From contig JAICWX010000328.1 of assembly GCA_025934635.1 (NCBI GenBank), positions 1 to 9,543 of the forward strand: a DNA stretch of 9,543 bases. The letters run 5' to 3'. Shown here in pieces: positions 6,573 through 9,543 of this stretch. The notes under the pieces are model-generated. The model had not been told where the DNA came from, ran no database searches, and saw only the letters and a program-made list of their open reading frames with translations. This DNA comes from Streptosporangiaceae bacterium (GTDB taxonomy: Bacteria; Actinomycetota; Actinomycetes; Streptosporangiales; Streptosporangiaceae). The position numbers and the translations under genes are program-made. Numbering within the stretch: position 1 is the stretch's first letter; each line of letters begins with the position of its first letter.

Positions 6573-7736
6573 ATGAGCGGTTCGATGGAATCCCGTGCGG
6601 ACCTCCTGCTCGGCGGCCGGCGCGGGCGGGCGATGCTCGCCGATCTGGCCGGGCTGGATTCGCTCGTGTTGCTGGCCGCAGACGGCAAGCCTCCCCCGGC
6701 AGGCGTTACCTTCCTGGAGTCGTCGTCCAGCGGTCTCAGCGCGCTGCTCCAGAGGCTGCTTCGCCCGCGTCGCGCTCACCGTGACGCGGGAACCTGGCCG
6801 CAGTGGATGAACCCGGATGGGAACGACGCGGCCACGATCATCGGGGCGGCCGTGGCCAGCACGGTCCAGGCGCCGGCCGAACGGGCTTGGTTCACCGATC
6901 CGCTGGCCCTGCTGGCATCGGTGGCGCGAGCGGCCGATCAGTGGGAACCTCCGCAGCCGGATGATCAGGCCGAAATGCTGCGGCCGCTGGCTGAGGTGGT
7001 GGCCAGCGCGCCCGCCGCCAGCTGGTGGTGGGAACCGGCTGACCTGCGGCATCAGCGCTGGGTGGGCTGCGATCACCACCGGGTGCTGGCGCGCGGCGTT
7101 GATGTCGCCCGTGCTGTCGAGGCGGCCGAGGAAGGCGCGGCGGCCGAGGAAGAGGCCATGGCGAGGGACTGGGCGCTGTCACGGCCGGGGCGGCGGGGCG
7201 ATGCCGAGGTGATCATCACCGGAAGCTGGTGGTCGGGCCCTCTTGGCGGCACCGTGTGGACCAGCCGGGGAAACGTCGGTGACCTGCCCGCGGTCGGGCT
7301 CGCCTGCGCCGAGGATCCGCTGGGGGAAGAAGAGTTCGAGGTCTGGGCGGTGGGAATACACCCGGACGCCCGGGTGTATGAGGTGCGCGAACCCGGCGAC
7401 TGGGGGCGGCTTGCCACTTCCCACCCCAGGGACGTCACCGCCTCGCGACGGCATGACTGGGGCAGGTGGACCGGGCGCGAGGGGCAGTGGATCCTGCCGG
7501 ACTGGCGGTCGGTGGCCGCGCAGTGGGATGGCGTGCACGTCAGCGTCGCAGGCTACCTGAGCACCGCGGGGATCGCGGTAGACAGCGGGGGCGGGGCCGC
7601 GACGCTGCTGGCAGGCTGGGACGCCGACCAGACCCTGTGGCTGCGAGACGTGTTCACCGGCACCCGGCAGCTGACGACCTGGCACGGCACCCCAGGACCC
7701 GAGGCCCTCGATGACGACGGCGCCAGCACCACATGA
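6573..7736 (+). CDS. Uncharacterised 387-residue actinomycete protein
   Basis: Long ORF with convincing coding character (GC-rich third positions, ordinary composition). I do not recognise the family. No signal peptide or membrane helix is seen. The N-terminal half is Ala/Leu/Glu-rich with a helical segment near 180-200 (VDVARAVEAAEEGAAAEEEA). The C-terminal half (about 212-375) looks like a compact, Trp-rich alpha/beta domain. It contains AEVIITGSWWSGPLGG, EFEVWAVGIHPDARVYEV, a RRHDWGRWTGR segment, WILPDWRSVAAQWDGVHVSV, AGYLSTAG and LLAGWDADQTLWLRDVF. The ATG at 6573 has only a GAGG one base before it; ATG at 6585 is the alternative, and neither spacing is good. It is the only large plus-strand gene here and is divergent from the truncated metallopeptidase. 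A role as an enzyme or effector domain is possible but unsupported. Confidence 0.65.
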   Translation: MSGSMESRADLLLGGRRGRAMLADLAGLDSLVLLAADGKPPPAGVTFLESSSSGLSALLQRLLRPRRAHRDAGTWPQWMNPDGNDAATIIGAAVASTVQAPAERAWFTDPLALLASVARAADQWEPPQPDDQAEMLRPLAEVVASAPAASWWWEPADLRHQRWVGCDHHRVLARGVDVARAVEAAEEGAAAEEEAMARDWALSRPGRRGDAEVIITGSWWSGPLGGTVWTSRGNVGDLPAVGLACAEDPLGEEEFEVWAVGIHPDARVYEVREPGDWGRLATSHPRDVTASRRHDWGRWTGREGQWILPDWRSVAAQWDGVHVSVAGYLSTAGIAVDSGGGAATLLAGWDADQTLWLRDVFTGTRQLTTWHGTPGPEALDDDGASTT

Positions 7737-8026
7737 CCAGGCGCAGCGGCGTGTGGGGTTACACATCAAGGGCTGGCGCGTCGGCACCCGCAGTCGTGCC
7801 CGTCGCGCTCGCCGACCCTGCCGGCGACCGATGACCTGCTCAACGGTGGCCACCTGCCGCGCTGGCAGCGGTCCGCCAGGTGACCGAGGACTGACCGTCC
7901 GCGAATCGATGATCTTCCTCGACGGCCGGGAGTTCACAGGCGAGCCGCCGGGGCTGCGTACCGTCCAGCGAGGCCAATTAATGCTCGTCTATCTGACCGA
8001 CTCCCGCGGCGCGTCGCCGATAAGAA
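7737..8026. other. Region without a confident gene
   Basis: About 290 bp between the 387-residue gene and the integrase ghost. A plus-strand frame (7711-8073) includes a protein-like stretch (VRESMIFLDGREFTGEPP, LMLVYLTDS), but its first half is Arg-rich and it overlaps both neighbours. It may be a fragment inserted into the old integrase gene. No RNA gene or strong hairpin is seen. Confidence 0.3.
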
Positions 8027-8097
8027 TCCGCTCGGAAGTTGCTTTACGTGACCGGTGCAGGCGCTCCGCATGACGGCGGCACGATGCAACCGCACCA
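8027..8097 (-). pseudogene. N-terminal ghost of a second integrase
   Basis: On the minus strand this reads GHVKQLPSG, matching GHIEQLSSG at the start of the integrase at 2008. The nucleotides also align (GCAACT followed by TCGAGCGG or TCCGAGCGG), and the distance to att is the same: the shared CGGTCCAC block and the tRNA repeat follow at identical spacing. Immediately after PSG the similarity ends. No core-binding or catalytic domain follows within the window, so almost the whole gene has been deleted or replaced. This ties att copy 2 to the same element family as att copy 1. Confidence 0.6.
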
Positions 8098-8104
8098 CCG
8101 ACAT

Positions 8105-8112
8105 CGGTCCAC
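8105..8112. promoter_or_regulatory. Candidate arm-binding site left of att copy 2
   Basis: Octamer CGGTCCAC inside a 16-bp block (8098-8113) identical to 2016-2031. It is 33 bp from att copy 2, the same spacing as at copy 1. The second left octamer of copy 1 (2001-2008) is not preserved here. Confidence 0.45.
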
Positions 8113-8145
8113 GGCCATCACCGACCGGACATTGAAACCGCAAGT

Positions 8146-8193
8146 GGGGCGGGTGGGGCTTGAACCCACGACCGGCGGATTATGAGAAGTACG
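8146..8193 (-). repeat. att copy 2: tRNA-Met(CAT) 3'-half direct repeat
   Basis: Minus-strand tRNA 3' half with anticodon loop CTCATAA (8186-8180), intact T arm (GTGGG, loop TTCAAGC, CCCAC) and acceptor strand CCGCCCC. The base after the acceptor strand is A here and G in copy 1. As in copy 1, no 5' half follows; the right flank is unrelated to a tRNA. Since the tRNA points left, the intact gene should lie to the right of the window, with each accreted element leaving a 3' half behind. Confidence 0.85.
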
Positions 8194-8279
8194 ACCCGGC
8201 GCACCGTACACACTACCTGCACGAATACCACGGAGCCGTGCCGCCGGTGGCCCTGAACGCGCCGGTTGCACAGGTGACT

Positions 8280-8299
8280 CGGTCCACGAACCGGTCCAC
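8280..8299. promoter_or_regulatory. Paired arm-site repeat right of att copy 2
   Basis: Two CGGTCCAC octamers (8280-8287, 8292-8299) in a 22-bp block identical to that right of att copy 1. It is 86 bp from the att edge, 66 bp farther than at copy 1, so this arm comes from a related but not identical element end. Confidence 0.5.
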
Positions 8300-8395
8300 A
8301 GCATCGGCGCCTGATCCCTTGATCCTGCTACTGTGCGTGATCACCATCGTGCGGATAGACCGGATATAAGTTGCCGGCCACCGATTCGCGTCATA

Positions 8396-8411
8396 GGCGG
8401 CGCTAGCCGCC
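8396..8411 (-). terminator. GC hairpin at the end of the 116-residue gene
   Basis: Perfect 6-bp stem GGCGGC/GCCGCC with loop GCTA. The stop codon of the minus-strand gene (8405-8403) lies in the loop. No T-tract follows, so it would be a weak terminator or an RNA 3'-end stabiliser at best. Confidence 0.3.
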
Positions 8412-8753
8412 CCAGGTGATCCCGACGGCGTTGGCCATGTGGTCCGGCTCATCGAAGTCCCCGGCGGTCGATTGAGGCAGTTCCTGGCCGTCATGGACCC
8501 GCTTGGCGTGCCGGCCGTAGAGCACCGTGTACACAGCGGCCGACAGGTTGACGCAGTGCCGGGTGGGAATCACCAGGAACCGGACCTCGGACTTTGGATT
8601 GACCAGCGCCACGGCAGGGGCGATCCCATCACCCCGCCGAATCGGCTCCGTCACGATCCCCATGAATTCGATGATGCCGATCGTGACGCCCGAGAGCGAC
8701 CCGATTTCGGAGAGCGCTTCGACAGGCAGCCGCCGCTGACCGGCTTCGCTCAT
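8403..8753 (-). CDS. Hypothetical protein (116 aa)
   Basis: Starts at ATG 8753 with only a weak GAG upstream and ends at TAG 8403. Composition is protein-like and the order is mixed alpha/beta: LPVEALSEIGSLSGVTIG, IIEFMGIVTEPIRRGD, APAVALVNPKSEVRFLVIP, a central NLSAAVYTVLYGRHAKR helix and an acidic tail (DFDEPDHMANAVG). No family is recognised, and no signal peptide or membrane segment is seen. It lies just right of the att copy 2 arm sites, at the left end of the next element, and is divergent from the short ORF at 8762 with 8 bp between them. It may be a cargo gene or a truncated gene; confidence is in the reading frame only. Confidence 0.5.
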   Translation of the reverse strand: MSEAGQRRLPVEALSEIGSLSGVTIGIIEFMGIVTEPIRRGDGIAPAVALVNPKSEVRFLVIPTRHCVNLSAAVYTVLYGRHAKRVHDGQELPQSTAGDFDEPDHMANAVGITWGG

Positions 8754-8761
8754 GCTCTAAT

Positions 8762-8980
8762 TTGTCAGAGGGTCGCGTTACCGTCATTCTCTGTGTTCGC
8801 CCAGGCTTGATGATGCCGATGATGCCCGGCATACCCGAACGGCGCACCCATGACTACCTGCGGCACGCCCGAGATCAGGACCTGGCCACCGACGGGATCC
8901 TGATCTCCCTGGCGGACTATCTCGCCAAGCTCGGGCCGGGTAGCCCGGCAGAACAGGCAGAATTAATAAATGAAACTTAA
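8762..8980 (+). pseudogene. Short chimeric ORF containing an IS630-type transposase fragment
   Basis: A 72-codon frame opening with TTG. Residues 9-35 (about 8786-8866) read ILCVRPGLMMPMMPG then IPERRTHDYLRHA. This resembles the IS630-family transposase segment just before the second catalytic Asp (P-x-P-x-x-R-x-H-D-Y-x-R-H). The expected continuation (GTTxLFAALD) is missing; instead the frame runs into RDQDLATDGILISLADYLAKLGPGSPAEQ, which I do not recognise. The first eight residues also lack IS630 character. So only about 80 bp of an insertion-sequence gene remains, fused to other sequence. No terminal inverted repeats are visible. The resemblance is short and could be checked easily. Confidence 0.4.
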
Positions 8981-8991
8981 AGCGCGGCGCC

Positions 8992-9543
8992 CTAGAGCCA
9001 TCGCCGGATGGCTGTGACTGCTGTCTCTAGCGTCCTCTGTGGAGCCGACCGCGTTTGCCACCGGCTCAGGTCGATCTGTCGGCTGTGCCGGAGGTCTTCT
9101 ATGAACTGGTGGTCGAGCAGGTCTACCGACGCCTGGTCGATTACCACCATGGCGACCTCTTCGTCATGATCGAGCGATCTTCGGTTGACGTTGCTTGAGC
9201 CGACAAGAGCGGCGGCGCCGTCCACCACCATGATCTTTGTGTGCAGCATCGATGGCTGGAAGTTCCATATATGTATCCCGGCGGAGATCAGGTCGGCGTA
9301 GATGGCCTCACTCGCCAGTTGCGCAACGCGTTTGTCCGCGTTCGGGCCTGGCAGCAGGATATCCACCTCGACCCCTCGGCTGACAGCCTCCTTTAGCGCG
9401 GAGACCAGGTGCGAGTCGGGTGAAAAATACGCGGTCTGCAACCGGATCCGGTGCCGAGAGGAACGGATGAGCACGTACCAGACCGTGCGGATGTCGTTCC
9501 AGCCGATGCTGGCCGAACCGCGCACGACCTGAACCGCAGCCAC
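8992..9543 (-). CDS. Phospholipase D-like / cardiolipin synthase-type protein, C-terminal part
   Basis: The reading frame is open to the right edge, so the N-terminus with the first HKD motif is outside the window; the codon at 9543 is not necessarily the start. The visible 183 residues hold the second PLD half: strand RIRLQTAYFSP (32-42), a VSALKEAVSRGVEVDILLPG unit, and the catalytic HKD motif HTKIMVVDGAAALVGSSN (101-118; His101, Lys103, Asp108). NRRSLDHDEEVAMVV and a C-terminal basic tail (TAIRRWL) follow, as in actinobacterial cardiolipin-synthase-like proteins. These enzymes transfer phosphatidyl groups at the membrane; with one motif seen, a different PLD phosphodiesterase activity cannot be excluded. 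It converges with the chimeric ORF ending at 8980, 11 bp away. It may be a chromosomal gene or part of the next element. Confidence 0.8.
   Translation of the reverse strand: MAAVQVVRGSASIGWNDIRTVWYVLIRSSRHRIRLQTAYFSPDSHLVSALKEAVSRGVEVDILLPGPNADKRVAQLASEAIYADLISAGIHIWNFQPSMLHTKIMVVDGAAALVGSSNVNRRSLDHDEEVAMVVIDQASVDLLDHQFIEDLRHSRQIDLSRWQTRSAPQRTLETAVTAIRRWL

Larger units (their letters stand above)
2064..8193. mobile_element. Probable integrated element bounded by tRNA-Met att repeats
   Basis: The 6.1-kb segment lies between two same-orientation 48-bp tRNA-derived repeats. It has candidate arm sites outside and inside each junction and an integrase N-terminal ghost just inside the right boundary (8027-8097). 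Cargo consists of a toxin-antitoxin-like pair, a secreted GH43 enzyme, several small or broken genes and an unknown 387-residue protein. No replication or transfer gene (FtsK/Tra, RepSA, prim-pol) is present, so if this was an actinomycete integrative conjugative element it has lost its core or was always a passive island. The weak third att copy at 3009-3040 suggests that it is itself a composite of two insertions. Boundaries are seen directly; mobility is inferred, and it is probably now immobile. Confidence 0.55.

Noticed and set aside
6556..6576. Seven-codon leader ORF (MRRLEA) overlapping the start of the 387-residue gene by ATGA
   Set aside because: Too short to separate from chance, with no ribosome binding site or attenuator structure.
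6171..7079. Minus-strand frame of 302 codons across the metallopeptidase and the 387-residue gene
   Set aside because: Pro/Arg/His-rich and it covers two real genes in other frames; the HExxH frame is the coding one at its left end.
7179..7937. Minus-strand frame of 252 codons opposite the 387-residue gene
   Set aside because: Pro/Arg/Gly-rich without motifs; the plus-strand frame has better coding character.
7711..8073. Plus-strand 120-codon ORF overlapping the end of the 387-residue gene
   Set aside because: First half is Arg-rich noise and its end overlaps the integrase ghost; only a middle stretch looks protein-like, so no gene is called.

Overview
The window is high-GC DNA with GTG/TTG starts and gene families typical of Actinomycetota: a DUF6247-like/RelE-like pair, an actinomycete tyrosine integrase with a GntR-like insert, and a secreted GH43 arabinanase. 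The genus cannot be fixed from the sequence. It reads as an accessory region, a stack of partly decayed integrative elements that share one chromosomal target, the 3' half of a tRNA-Met(CAT) gene.

The key structure is a 48-bp direct repeat at 2064-2111 and 8146-8193 (47/48 identical). Each copy holds the minus-strand 3' half of a tRNA-Met gene, from the anticodon loop CTCATAA to the acceptor stem, with no 5' half. Both copies are flanked by the octamer CGGTCCAC at matching positions, and both have integrase N-terminal coding sequence just to the left. A third, weaker copy lies at 3009-3040. The simplest reading is head-to-tail accretion of related elements behind a tRNA-Met gene that lies to the right, outside the window.

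Layout, left to right. (i) 32-856: a 2TM potassium-channel-like protein with a very large extracytoplasmic loop, in DNA of visibly lower GC. (ii) 995-2008: a tyrosine integrase pseudogene, frameshifted and lacking its catalytic C-terminus. (iii) 2064-2111: att copy 1. (iv) 2264-2869: a toxin-antitoxin-like pair. (v) 3009-3040: the decayed att copy. (vi) 3112-3586: two small ORFs that may be pieces of one decayed gene. (vii) 3645-5468: a secreted two-domain GH43 enzyme, the clearest cargo gene. (viii) 5785-6093: a small conserved actinomycete protein. (ix) 6197-6445: a metallopeptidase with its N-terminus cut off. (x) 6573-7736: an uncharacterised 387-residue protein. (xi) 8027-8097: the N-terminal ghost of a second integrase. 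(xii) 8146-8193: att copy 2. (xiii) 8403-8980: an orphan 116-residue protein and a chimeric ORF with an IS630-type fragment. (xiv) 8992-9543: the C-terminal half of a phospholipase D/cardiolipin synthase-type protein, running off the right edge.

The genes do not form one pathway. The toxin-antitoxin pair may stabilise the island, the GH43 enzyme may give a plant-polysaccharide benefit, and the broken integrases suggest that the elements are now fixed in place. I found no convincing new multi-gene system. The best leads are the tandem att architecture, the integrase with a GntR-type insert, the loop-expanded channel and the unknown 387-residue protein.
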